Origin: Henckelia pumila
Taxonomy: Eukaryota > Streptophyta > Magnoliopsida > Lamiales > Gesneriaceae
Assembly: GCF_033568475.1 (NCBI RefSeq)
Contig: NC_133121.1
Coordinates: 54,163,905-54,227,904 of the forward strand
Direction of reading: 5' to 3'
DNA: 64,000 bases
Positions 11,226 through 21,910 of the stretch are shown piece after piece (the stretch's first letter is position 1; each line of letters opens with the position of its first letter). The translations under genes and the position numbers were made by a program. The notes beneath the pieces are model-generated. The model had not been told where the DNA came from and ran no database searches. It saw nothing but the letters and a program-made list of their open reading frames with translations.

Positions 11226-12740
11226 TAATCAGTGATTGTTTAATTAATTTACTAAGACATAAAATATGGCGAGATTTAATTTTATGAATTTTACTCCCAC
11301 TATTTTAACGATTTCACTACCCTCTAGTGAAAACGGGAAAATTGTTTCCTTAGTGGGAACATGGAGTCCAATTGACAAACTATAGTTCCGAATAATATCA
11401 GCCAATCATAATTTTCAAAAGGTAGAGCCCAATTTCTTCCAAAGCAACCCCCATGTTTTTACCTCATGTCCAATAAGGGCCCAATAATATGACGCCGTTT
11501 AATGTGACATATCAAGATGACCCATCAATATTAAGTTGTGATGGACGGTCGCCATGTGGATCCCCAATAATATGAGCCAATCCCATGGGAGTTCCACCCA
11601 ACTTATAACATGTGTCGATCCAATGTACAGCTTTCCGACGAACGGGCCCCCCCAATAATATGAGCCGGACCATGCCCGCGGGTAGCATCTCATACATTGA
11701 TCGTTGATGGAAGGTAGGGACATTTAAACAATATTTAAATTTCCTTTTGTTTATCTTGATATCAATTTTAAATCATATTTAAAATGAGGGATTTTTAATT
11801 TTGAAAATTGTCTCATCATGTAATATGTGTATGCTTGCGGGATTCATACAATTTAGTCTAAACATGCATACAACAATAATATCATATATTATTTAAAGGA
11901 TGATCGATCCCAATCACTAATCGACCTGTGGTTGCCAATCACGAGTCTAAGTCCAATCCTAGGTGATATGCAAGTATGCAATGCAATCATATTACATTGA
12001 GCTTCCAATTTACATTTCTTCGGTTTTTATTGTCTGCTGGGCCCACCTTTGTCTTCAAATCTTTATCTCCCACTAAATCTAATAAATTTACAATAAATTT
12101 CGATGACAAGTATGGGATACATATTTAAGAGTGGGAACGGGCCATAAACCAGGCCCACTTTTTATTACAAATGACAATTCAAATTGGGCCATAAACCAAG
12201 CCCATTAATAAAACTCAACAACAATAAAACCAAATGTAAACAACCTAACATACACCTATAATATTGGTCATGACAATCGATCATCCTTTTATCCAATAAT
12301 TAATTCAATAATTAAATAATTGGATAACATGCAATGGCATCATAATTAAAAAGATAAAATCAAATTTTATCTTATCCTTTCATAAGATCATATCTTATCA
12401 TCAATTGTACCAAAATAATTAATTTTATAAAATCTAATTTAACGGATAAAATTTATAAATTTTCCAAAAATTCAAATTTATCCAAAAATCAATTTTAAAA
12501 ATTTTGGACTCAAACAATTTGATCCGATGCCTCGTGGACCAATCAAAAACAATTTGTGGGCAGCAACGATCGCTGCCCTGGGCAGCGCCGTGCGCTGCCT
12601 CTGGGCAGCGACGCTCGCTGCCCGATTGCCCTTGTTTCCTTTAAAATTTAATTTTAAAAATTTTTTGTTTTGTTTCAAAAACCGAGGCTAAAAATTTTGT
12701 ACAATCGATTAATTTTAATCGTTTGATCAAAGTTTACGAA
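11226..12740 (-). other. 5' leader of element D
   Basis: A 1.5-kb untranslated leader between primer site and gag. It contains four copies of AATAATATSA spaced 83-92 bp apart (starting 11391, 11483, 11566, 11654) and a run of three GC-rich hairpins at 12558-12623. Element C has a homologous leader with similar features. Confidence 0.75.
12558..12623 (-). repeat. Three consecutive GC-rich hairpins in the D leader
   Basis: Perfect stems of 7, 8 and 9 bp follow each other: 12558-12578 (GGGCAGC / GCTGCCC, 7-nt loop), 12581-12599 (GGCAGCGC / GCGCTGCC, 3-nt loop) and 12603-12623 (GGGCAGCGA / TCGCTGCCC, 3-nt loop). They share the GGCAGC stem and stand out from AT-rich surroundings. Position between primer site and gag would suit RNA dimerisation or packaging; this is inference. 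Confidence 0.8.
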
Positions 12741-12755
12741 CTGGCTCTGATACCA
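12741..12755 (-). other. Primer-binding site of element D
   Basis: On the minus strand TGGTATCAGAGCCAG lies one base from the 5' LTR and is complementary to the 3' end of initiator tRNA-Met, the usual plant copia primer. Confidence 0.9.
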
Positions 12756-12756
12756 C

Positions 12757-13710
12757 TGTTGGAACATGCGTTCTTTGATCACACGGATGTGATACCCGGA
12801 GCAGCGGAAGTTTAAAATTTTATTTTTCGATATGGAACGATTCCATATCGTGGGTATCAAATCCTAACGATTAAAATTGTTGCAAGTAAAATAATAAACA
12901 CAGTAAAATATTTTACCTCTTCAAGCAAAGGCTTGATTATGGGCTCCAACAAAATTTAATCTGCTCTTCTTGTAAATCCAGGGAATCGGTGACTATCACG
13001 ATCAACCTCCGGAATTAAGTCCACGAATAGAAAACTAAAACCCTCTAATTGATTGCACTAGAAATCAATCAGATGTTTATCGAAGAGAATAAACAGATTT
13101 GATCTGTCAATTCAAAATGTAATTTTTCACAAAAATTACAGACTGAATTATCTCAAAAAGTAACAGAGGAATTCGAAAATTCCCCTTGAAATATTATGCA
13201 GTATTTTCGAAAATTGCAAGAGTGCATGCTGTGTAATTTTCGAACACTACACATGTATTTATAGATAATTTCTAGACTAGATTAAGTTATAATTGTATTA
13301 GGACACTAACTCCTTAGGACCCATAATCCATAACTTAAGTCCAACAAGCCAAGACCGTTATTATAGAAATTAATATAAAATTCATCATGACTCCGATTGA
13401 TAAACTGATTTCACCAATTTGCACAGAAACCATTTCTACACCTTTTAAAGTCAAGATTATTTTTCTGAATCCGAATTCAGTGATTTCCAAAAATGTCCAT
13501 CCCTATGTCATTTTAGGAAATTCCACTCCCTTTAGTTAAGAAGTCCAACTTCTCTTTCATTAAATTTAACTCTTTAAATTTAACTATCTCAACGGGGTTT
13601 AGTAATCCATTACTTGTGTGACCCTCAATGGTTCAGGGATACAGCTAGCCGTGGGCTCACAACTTCTTGTGACTCGGAACAACGATTTCCGACTTACCCA
13701 ACGAATCATG
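12757..13710 (-). repeat. 5' LTR of element D, left piece
   Basis: Starts TGTTGGAACATGCG and matches the left LTR from 5371 onward. It ends at TCATG (13706-13710), the target of solo LTR E. Confidence 0.9.
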
Positions 13711-15552
13711 TGTTGGAGAACGCGGCGATCAGATTAATTAGGATTGATACCCGGTGCAGCGGAAGTTTAAAATTTTTGTATGGAACGATTCCATAATAGG
13801 TATCAACCTTACGATTAAATTGTGTGTGTAAAAATTAAATAACAATTATAAAATTTTTACCTTTAATCTCGAATCGAGATTTTGGACACTAACAGATTTC
13901 TCTGCTCTTGTTGTATATCCCTGGAACTGATGGACGAACTGTTCTTCAATCAGGTCCACGAACGGATATTTAATCCCTCTGATAGATTGCACTAGAAAAT
14001 CTATCAGAAGTTTATACGAAGAGATTAACGAATTTGATCCGTTAAACCAGACTGTAATTCAAAATCACAGGCTGGATTTTTCTCGAGCAAAGGGAGAGGG
14101 GGCGGCCACCTTTTAGAAAATTAACTAGGGTTTTTCGAAAATTTTTGTGACCTGTTATCTGTAATTTCTGTACTGCAATAAATTATTTATAATGTAGGCC
14201 ACTAACAGCTTAGGGCCCATTAGTCATAAGTTCAAGCCTGACAAGCAAAGCCCGCATGTTCAGAAATTAATATAAAATTCATCGTGACTCCGATTGATAA
14301 ACCGATTTCACCAATGTGCACAGAAACCATTTCTGCACCTTTTAAAGTCAAGATAAATTTTTCTGAATCCGAATTCAGTGGTTTCCAAAAATGCCCATCC
14401 CTATGTCATTTTAGGAAATCTTACTCCTCTACTCATAATTAAGAAGTCCAACTTCTTTGTTCATTAAATTTAACTCTTTAAATTTAACTATCTCAACGGG
14501 GATTAAAAATCCATTATACTGTGTGACCCTCAATGGTTCAGGGATACAGCTAGCCGTGGGCTCACAACTCCTTGCGACTCGGAACAACAATTTCCGACTT
14601 GCCCATCGAATCATGGTAAGAGCGTCTAGCAACATCGCCCGATTCCCTAGGTATCACTGATAGTGCCTACAAGAACCAATAGATTTTGGTTAGCGTACAG
14701 TACGGTCCCTTCATCCATATATCCCGATCGAATCAAAAACCATTGGTATATCGAGAGTCGCTCGAGATTCGATAACTATGCAATGCATCTTGAAGATCAA
14801 ATAGTGACATCGCATGTGCTACTAAGAAACCATTTCTTAAATCACATCATGTACTCTGGCCAGAGATTCGTCACACTAATATCTCCTCAGATCGCATAGG
14901 ATATCCACACTTGCAAGTATGTGGTGAATCCTTGACAACAAAGCATCGACTCCTATATGTGTTGTAACTGTACCCAATCCCGACACCTGATGACCCCAAT
15001 AGAGTCGGTAAACGAGTCAAAGCACAGTACTAGCATATAGAGTCTCAATGATGTTTCAAGTAGTAAGAACTAATGGTGTACAACCAAAACCGCGGACTAT
15101 ATCCACTCGATAAGTGATAACCACTTGGAAAGTTCGGATAGGGTAGTTCGATCATTCATCATATGATTATCCATTTGCATGCTTCGAACATCTCTATGTT
15201 CCTTACCAATGAAACGTGGTACTCCGCATCGCAAATGCTAGTCTCAAACTCGAGCGATCCTTATCCTTATTATCGGACGGCTCAATCGACTAGGAACAGT
15301 TTAGAATATACAGTGACTATAAGACGTGTTTCATGATAGACATCCCCATGTTCTACCACGTCTTACATACACTATAGTATATTCAAGGTCTTTATCAAAA
15401 CAACAATAGTATATCTCAATATAACAATATGAAGAAAGATAAAGTCATTGCCATTAATAAAAGTGTAAATAATATTAAACAAAAGATTGTTTATACAAAG
15501 AGTCATCAAAGCCCTTAGCCACAAGTTGGCTCACCGGGCACCCACTCTTTCA
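13711..15552 (-). mobile_element. Solo LTR E nested in the 5' LTR of D
   Basis: A 1842-bp LTR, TGTTGGAGAACGCG to CACCCACTCTTTCA, flanked by TCATG at 13706-13710 and 15553-15557. It resembles the LTRs of C more than those of its host D: it shares with C the GGGGGCGGCCAC segment and the TGATGGACGAAC segment, which D lacks. No internal sequence remains. Confidence 0.92.
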
Positions 15553-15557
15553 TCATG

Positions 15558-16499
15558 GTAAGAGCGTCTAGCAACATCGCCCCATGATTCCCTAGGTATC
15601 ACTAATAGTGCCTGCAAGAACCAGTAGATTTTGGTTAGGGTACAGTACGGTCCCTTCATCCATATATCCCGATCTAATCAACAACCATTGGTGCATTGAG
15701 AGTCATTCGAAATTCGATAACTATGCAATGCATCTTGAAGATCAAATAGTGACATCACATGTGCTACTAGGAAACCGAGTAACCTAAAACACATCATGTA
15801 CTCTGGACAGAGATTCGTCACACTAATATCTCCTCAGATCGCATAGGATATCCACACTCGCAAGTATGTGGTGAATCCTTGACAACAAAGCATCGACTCC
15901 TATATGTGTCATAACTATATCCAATCCCGACACCTGATGACCCCAATAGAGTCGGTAAACGAGTCAAAGTACAGTACTAGCATATAAAGTCTCAATGATA
16001 TTTCTAGTAGTAAGGACTAATGGTGTACAACCAAAACCGCGGACTTATCCACTCAAATAATAATAACCACTTGGAAAGTCTGAATAGGGTAGTTCGATCA
16101 TTCATCATATGAATATCCATTTGCATGCTTTGAACATCTCCATGTCCATTACCAATAAAACGTGGTACTTGGCATCACAAATGCTATTCTCAATCTCGAG
16201 CGATCCTTATCCTTATTAGCGGACGACTCAATTGACTAGGAACTATTTAGAATATACAGTGACTATAAGATATGTTTCATAATAGTGATCTCTCTTTATT
16301 CACTATCTCATCTTACTTACACTATAGTATATTCAAGGTCTTTATCAAAACAACAATAGTATATCACAATATAACAATATGAAGAAAGACAAAGAAAATG
16401 CGATTAATGAATGTAAATTATATTAAACAAAGATTGTTTATACATAGAGTCATAAAAGCCCTTAGCCACAAGTTGGCTAACCGGGCACCCACTCTTTCA
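15558..16499 (-). repeat. 5' LTR of element D, right piece
   Basis: Continues the D LTR after solo LTR E, ending CACCCACTCTTTCA at 16499 and followed by the CTCGC duplication. Together with 12757-13710 it makes 1896 bp, the exact length of the other LTR. Confidence 0.9.
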
Positions 16500-16688
16500 C
16501 TCGCATGGTTTAATAAGTTACCCTCTGGATCTATTTCCAATTTGGAGCAACTTACTGACTGCTTCATACATCAATTCTCAATTAACAAGAAATACTCAAA
16601 AACAGCAGCGTATCTGTTCACAATCATTCAGAAAGAAGGGAAAAGTTTGAGGGACTATGTTCGGCGGTTCACGAAGTCTTACACGTGA

Positions 16689-17738
16689 AGTTTGATATGA
16701 ATGTTTTGATGTTATGTTTCAGATTTGAAGCGTTCAAAACAGAGGAAATACGAAGGTATAAGACAACATCGAGAGTCAGGAATTTTGATACTCAAGAATG
16801 ACGTTTCTTGAGTTATTCCGTAAAAATCACATATTTTTTATTGTTTGTTTTATTTTTATGTTGTCGATCCATCACAGGTAGTGGATCTTTGATTTTGATA
16901 TGAATTAGATATGATATGATATACGAATTTATTCTGCCAAGGTCTGAGGCGACCTTATTTTCTAGTCAAGAATGGCTACAATAGATGGATATCCATGTCA
17001 AGATCGGATACGAATCTTGATGGCAACGATGATATATGAATCAATTCTTAATCGAGATATGCTTTATTTACTCTATTGTTGAGTCGTTTACAATTAGAGT
17101 TGATATGAATTTATTTAACGCATTTATATGTCGATTATACTGGGAATGTTTTCTCACCGGAGTTTATCCAGCTGTTGCTTTGTTTTATATGTGTGCATTG
17201 CAACAGATGGGGTAGGAGCTAGTCTGAGATGACGTTGATAGCTCGGGAGCGAGACTTAGCATGTGTGGACTCGGGTTTTAAGCAGAAGAATGGTAGATAG
17301 ATAGCATTGAATTTGACATGAAACTTGTAATTTAGAAGCTCACTTTTGAGACTTGGTGTAGCTTGTAGTTTCATGTTTTTTATGCTATTCGTTTGATGTA
17401 ATAAACGCATGATTTGTTACTTGACACTACATACTTGTTTATGTGCATGAGTTAGAATTGATAAACCAAGATTTGAGTTGATATTGAATTGATTTGGGAT
17501 TGGATTTTTAGCTTTGACAACAAAATAATTTATGCTGTTTTTCTGGGCAGAGAGACCGCTAGATCGGTTGAATCTTACCAATCTAGCGAGGCCTGATTTT
17601 TCCAAAACAGAGAAGCTGAAAATGTTCCCGCTATATCGGTAAGATCTTACCGATCTAGCCAAGCACTATTCACAAAAAAAAAAAATTTGAGTATTCTTTT
17701 TATATATGATTAATGAGTATTCTTTTTATATATGAATA
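16689..17738. other. LTR-like block replacing protease and RT of element F
   Basis: No long reading frame. The text (a GGGAATGTTTTCTCACCGGAG segment, then GAGACTTAGCATGTGTGGACTC, then a pair of TCTAGATCGGT/ACCGATCTAG motifs) has the feel of a Del/Tekay-type gypsy LTR or its leader, but I found no TG...CA ends with a matching duplication. It occupies the place where protease, RT and the start of RNase H should be, so it is either an insertion with an accompanying deletion or a recombination scar. A 26-bp tandem duplication closes it (17689-17740). Confidence 0.4.
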
Positions 17739-17740
17739 AT
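17689..17740 (+). repeat. 26-bp tandem duplication
   Basis: Two adjacent copies of GAGTATTCTTTTTATATATG plus six further bases, differing only near the end, lie at the border with the RNase H domain of element F. Confidence 0.75.
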
Positions 17741-19710
17741 TGTTATTAATCATTAATTGCCCTAAGATGAGATTAGCAACCCAAGGTCCCCACACACTGG
17801 CTTTGGTAACTGCAGCGAGAAAACTACGTCCTTACTTTCAGTCGCATCCAATAATTGTACTCACCAATCATCCTCTCAAACAAATCATCTCGAGTCCTGA
17901 AGCATCAATAAGAATGGTTAAGTGGGCTGTCGAATTGAGCCAATATGGAATTGAATATCGCCTGCGTCCAGCGATTAAAACACAAATTCTGGCTGATTTT
18001 CTAGTAGAGATGACAGTAACTCAAGAAGAAAGCTCCACCCCGACTTGGATGGTTTATGTCGACGGGTCATCAACCTCTACAGAAAGCGGTGCATGTATAG
18101 TTGTGGAGAGCCCACAGGGAGATAAATTTCAATATGCCATCAAATTTCTATTCCCTGCAACGAATAATGAGGCAGAATATGAAGCTTTCATAATGGGAAT
18201 TAAATTGGCCCTGTCGGTAGGAGCAAAAAGACTTACGATACACAGCGAATCCCAACTTATCGTTAGTCAAGTTAATGGAAATTATGAAGCAAAGGAAGAT
18301 AAAATTCTTGGGTACCTCACTCAAGTGAATGAGCTTCTCTCACGTTTGGACAGCTACGATGTGAAGCAGATACCTAGAATGTAAAATGAGTCAGCGGACC
18401 GCCTGGCCAAGTTAGCAAGTTCTTTGGCCAACATTGATAATAGGAAAATTACAATCTTTTGTGCTGACAGCGAAGAGCCTATTTTGAAAGATGAAATAAT
18501 TGACTATTTGATGCGGGGTAACCTACCTTCTAACCAAGTCAAAGCTCGAAAAATTAGAGTGAGAGCTGCTCGGTTCACGATCATTGACGGAGAACTGTTT
18601 AAAAGAGATTTCTCTTCACTTTACCTAAAGTTTCTAACACCAGCCAAAGGAAACTATGTGCTCCGTGAAATTCATGAAGGAATATGTGGAAATCACTTAG
18701 CCGACAGAGCTCTCGCGGGGAAAGCATTACGCCATGGGTACTTTTGGCCAACGATGAAGCAAGATGCTATTGAGTTAGCGAAACATTGTCACGCAAGTCA
18801 AGAGAATGCTAACTTCCATCACCAGCCGACTACAATCTTACAGCCCCTGGAAAGTCCTTTACCTTTTTCTCAATGGGGAATGGATTTGGCAGGTCCTTTT
18901 TCTCCTGCTACCGGACAAATAAAATTTATGATAGTTGCTGTGGATTATTTCACCAAATGGGTTGAAGCTGAACCATTGGCCAAAATATCTGAAAGAGAAG
19001 TAATCAATTTTTTATGGAAGAATATAGTATGCAGATTTGGCATTCCTCAAACCTTGGTTTCAGACAATGGAACTCAGTTCTCTGGAGGAAAAATAAAAGA
19101 TTGGTGCAAAGGATTTTCCATCAAGTAGTTCTTCACTTCTGTTGGGAATCCTCAAGCCAATGGGCAAACCGAGGTCACCAACCGGACCATTCTACAGCAT
19201 CTCAAAACACGCCTAGGCAATGCAAAAGGGAAATGGGTAGATGAGTTGCCAAGTGTTCTATGGGCATATCGAACCACTCCACGCTCTTCAACTGGAGAAT
19301 CTCCTTTCAACCTGGCTTATGGAGAAGAAGTTGTGGCTCCTGCCAAAATTGGAGAGCAATCATGGCGAGTAAAACAATACACTTCATCTGGGAATGATCA
19401 AGCTCTCCGAATATCATTGGACTTAGTGGATGAACTAAGAGATGAAGCTTTGACACGAGCCGAGAGATATCGTGCTTGTATGACTAAAGCATACAATGAT
19501 AGAGTCAAGCCGAGGTCTTTCCAAGTTGGAGACCTTGTATTGAAAAAATCTGACATCTTGAAGTCCGTGGGCAAGATGTATCCGAAATGGGAAGGCCCGT
19601 ACAAATTAATTGAGATTGTGAAGATGGGAACATATCGCCTCCAACTCTCAGATGGAAGAATACTTCCCAGGCCTTGGAACATGGCCAACCTGAAGAAGTT
19701 TTATGCATAA
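17740..19710 (+). pseudogene. Truncated pol (RNase H - integrase) of element F
   Basis: One frame, interrupted by TAA at 18382-18384 and TAG at 19126-19128, reads the end of the RT-linked RNase H (ARKLRPYFQSH, KWAVELSQYGIEY, LADFLVEM), then a second RNase H (YVDGSSTSTESGA, NNEAEYEAF, HSESQLIV), then integrase. Two RNase H domains are a mark of the Tat lineage. In the second one the Asp usually found in the DSQL motif is Glu. Integrase has its zinc-binding region near HEGICGNH, but the CxxC is CHAS, so the last Cys is lost. Catalytic Asp, Asp, Glu are seen in GMDLAGPF, VSDNGTQF and ANGQTEVTN. The C-terminus ends in WEGPYKL and NMANLKKFYA. RT and protease are absent. Confidence 0.85.
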
Positions 19711-19814
19711 ACTGCAACTCTCGCTAATAATAGCCTAAATTTACCTTTTTTGTTATTAGCATATTTTCCTTATGTTTTCATATTACAAATTTGTGATACC
19801 ACTACAAGAAAATT

Positions 19815-20265
19815 GCAAAACGACAACGGATATTATCCGTTGTCGTAGGGGGGATTAAAATCGTTGTAACTGGGGGCGTTGTAAAAAGTGTGCCCTATAA
19901 CAACGTTTTATATCCGTTGTCGTAGCCATCCTACCACAACGGTTTTGCAACAGTTTGTAACCGTTGTCGTAAGTCTCCAAAGACAACGGTTCTGCAACAG
20001 TGTAAATTCGTTGTCATTGACTATTTGAGACAACGGTTTTGTACAGTTTATATCCATTGTTGTTTATGGCTTAGGACAACATATTTGCAACAGTTTATAT
20101 CCGTTGTCATTTGTGGATTACAAGAACGGTTTTGCAACAGTGTATATCTGTTGTCGTTTTTGAATGACGACAACGGTTTTTGCAACAGTGTATATCCGTT
20201 GTCGTTTGTGATATACGACAACGGTTTTGGCAATAACATAAATCAGTTGTATTTGGATTCATTAA
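19815..20265. repeat. 5' subterminal repeat array of the CACTA element
   Basis: About seven units of roughly 50-60 bp, each with GACAACGGTTTTGCAACAGT followed by TATATCCGTTGTCGT, give alternating direct and inverted copies of CGACAACGG. In CACTA elements such arrays bind the transposase; binding here is inferred. Confidence 0.85.
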
Positions 20266-20289
20266 AATCGTTGCCTAATTAATCTTCAT

Positions 20290-21905
20290 ACGAACTATTA
20301 ATATTAATAAAGAAATCAATATAAAATAAAATATTTACTAAATTGAATCCATGAAAATATTCAAGTTCCAAAATAGTTACACACATCTAATTTGGAAGAT
20401 AATACTACGTAGTCGAAACTCAAAATATCCCATCTAATATAATATAAATGTAACAAAAGTAGTTCCAAAAGATGGTTGTATCAAAACATAAATCATCATG
20501 TGTTTGTTCTTGATAACGATGTTCACGAGATGACTTCTACGTATTACCAAGGCGATCTGAAACACAGCTCAATCCTTGCATCAAAACCCCTTATGCATTA
20601 CTCCCGAGTTACCTACAAGAAAACACATTCTCAGTCCAAAATTATCAACAAAATCTTAGACCAATTTAAACATGGAATCCAATCTCAACTATCAAACTAA
20701 TATCTCACTTGTAATGGAAAAAAATAAAAGAAAAAAACTCACCAACTCCAAAAGGGAAGGCAGTGCAGATTTTATTCAACTCATTTTTGCATTTGTATTG
20801 AATTCATAAAATATAGTAGGCACAGTTGACAAACCGTGGGCTCCGACCAACCCACAGGACACAAGCTAAACCATGGATTTGGCACTTTCAAGTTCCACTC
20901 TACAACATCCCAATAACTCAAACCACACACCATTTCAAGTTCCACTCCACATCCCAATAAGCTAGCCTCCCAACTTTAATTCATACTAGCATGGATCTGC
21001 TTTCTTGTTTGATATCATAAGCAAATTAACATTATTTTAGGTATATGTAAAATAAGCTATGCATATTTAATCTCTCCTATTCTACAGCATATTTCATTTT
21101 AACTAAAAGTTGACTAAAGATCCTATGCAGCTAGTTAGGCCTTGTTCGTACCTTAGGGAATCCAAGCTCATAGAGCCCAAAAACGAAAAGAGCCACCAAA
21201 GGAACAACAGAAATTGTAGTCAGAAACCTGTAGTTACACATGCATGAGTAATAGCATAATCACTATAAGAAGTGAACTTGTTCAAACTAAAATCTTGTGT
21301 GTATGTGTGAGTCTCAATAATAGATTTGTCAATTGTCTCATTCAAGGTAGATGCTACAGCACAAAACAAAGTGTCTTACAGACCTAGACATTGACACTAC
21401 CAAAAAGCATCCAAAATTCCAAATCATGATGCATTATCTAACAAAAGCACCTGGTCAAGAACATGTGAGATTTCTCCTCAAAAAATAGTCTTTACTTAGG
21501 AGGGCTAAAACATTAATGAAGGATAGTTCTCATTAATTCCAGAGTCTAGACCTCTCCTAGCTAGTGTTTTATTTATGCACCTTCTAATTAATCTTTTACA
21601 AAAGAAAAGAAATTTCAATCTTAAGCTTTTTACAGATTATTAGAACACCTTGTTAGAAATTTCTGCAAACTACAGGTAGTGAACTCCAAATTTATTTTAC
21701 TCGAAGATTATAACGATGCACAATGATAATGTGATTTCCAGAAAGTCACGCATAGAAAGTACAACTCGTTAGAGAACCATCATTAATCAACATCACATTA
21801 TGTGCAGGGAACTTAATAAAAAAACAAGAGTCGATTATCACAGCAGAAAATAAAAACTCATTAAGCAAAAGTGAATAATAAGAAAATAAAACAATATTAA
21901 TTAAA
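20290..21905. other. Non-coding interior of the CACTA element
   Basis: AT-rich DNA with no supported reading frame between the subterminal array and the end of the Ulp1-like gene. It may contain the 3' untranslated region of that gene. Confidence 0.55.
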
Positions 21906-21910
21906 CATAC

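Larger units (their letters stand above)
5371..16499 (-). mobile_element. Ty1/copia element D (Angela-like), nested in gag of F
   Basis: Long terminal repeats at 5371-7266 and 12757-16499 (the latter split by solo LTR E) are both 1896 bp once E and one TCATG are removed. The target duplication CTCGC is perfect (5366-5370, 16500-16504). A primer-binding site complementary to initiator tRNA-Met, a long leader, one long gag-pol frame and a polypurine tract occur in order on the minus strand. LTR length and gag type suggest the Angela lineage; that assignment is moderate. LTR divergence is about 3% by eye. Confidence 0.93.
4773..16687 (+). pseudogene. gag of element F, split by copia element D
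   Basis: The first part (ATG at 4773, MSQGNNTNGN) holds an acidic and lysine-rich N-terminus; it meets a stop at 5136-5138. In a second frame from about 5185 the gag core follows: SLPEFDGTSDPQDNIDKF, then TTLSRRAL at the D insertion point (5370). After D the frame resumes at 16505 with AWFNKLPSGSI, FIHQFS and LRDYVRRF, and stops at 16686-16688. The D target duplication CTCGC lies exactly at this Leu-Ala codon junction. At least one frame change and the insertion inactivate it. The plant gag pattern (aromatic WF, then YVRRF) is clear. Confidence 0.75.

Noticed and set aside
20025..20282. 85-codon frame in the CACTA left end
   Set aside because: It is a translation of the subterminal repeat array; the repeating peptide follows the DNA repeat.
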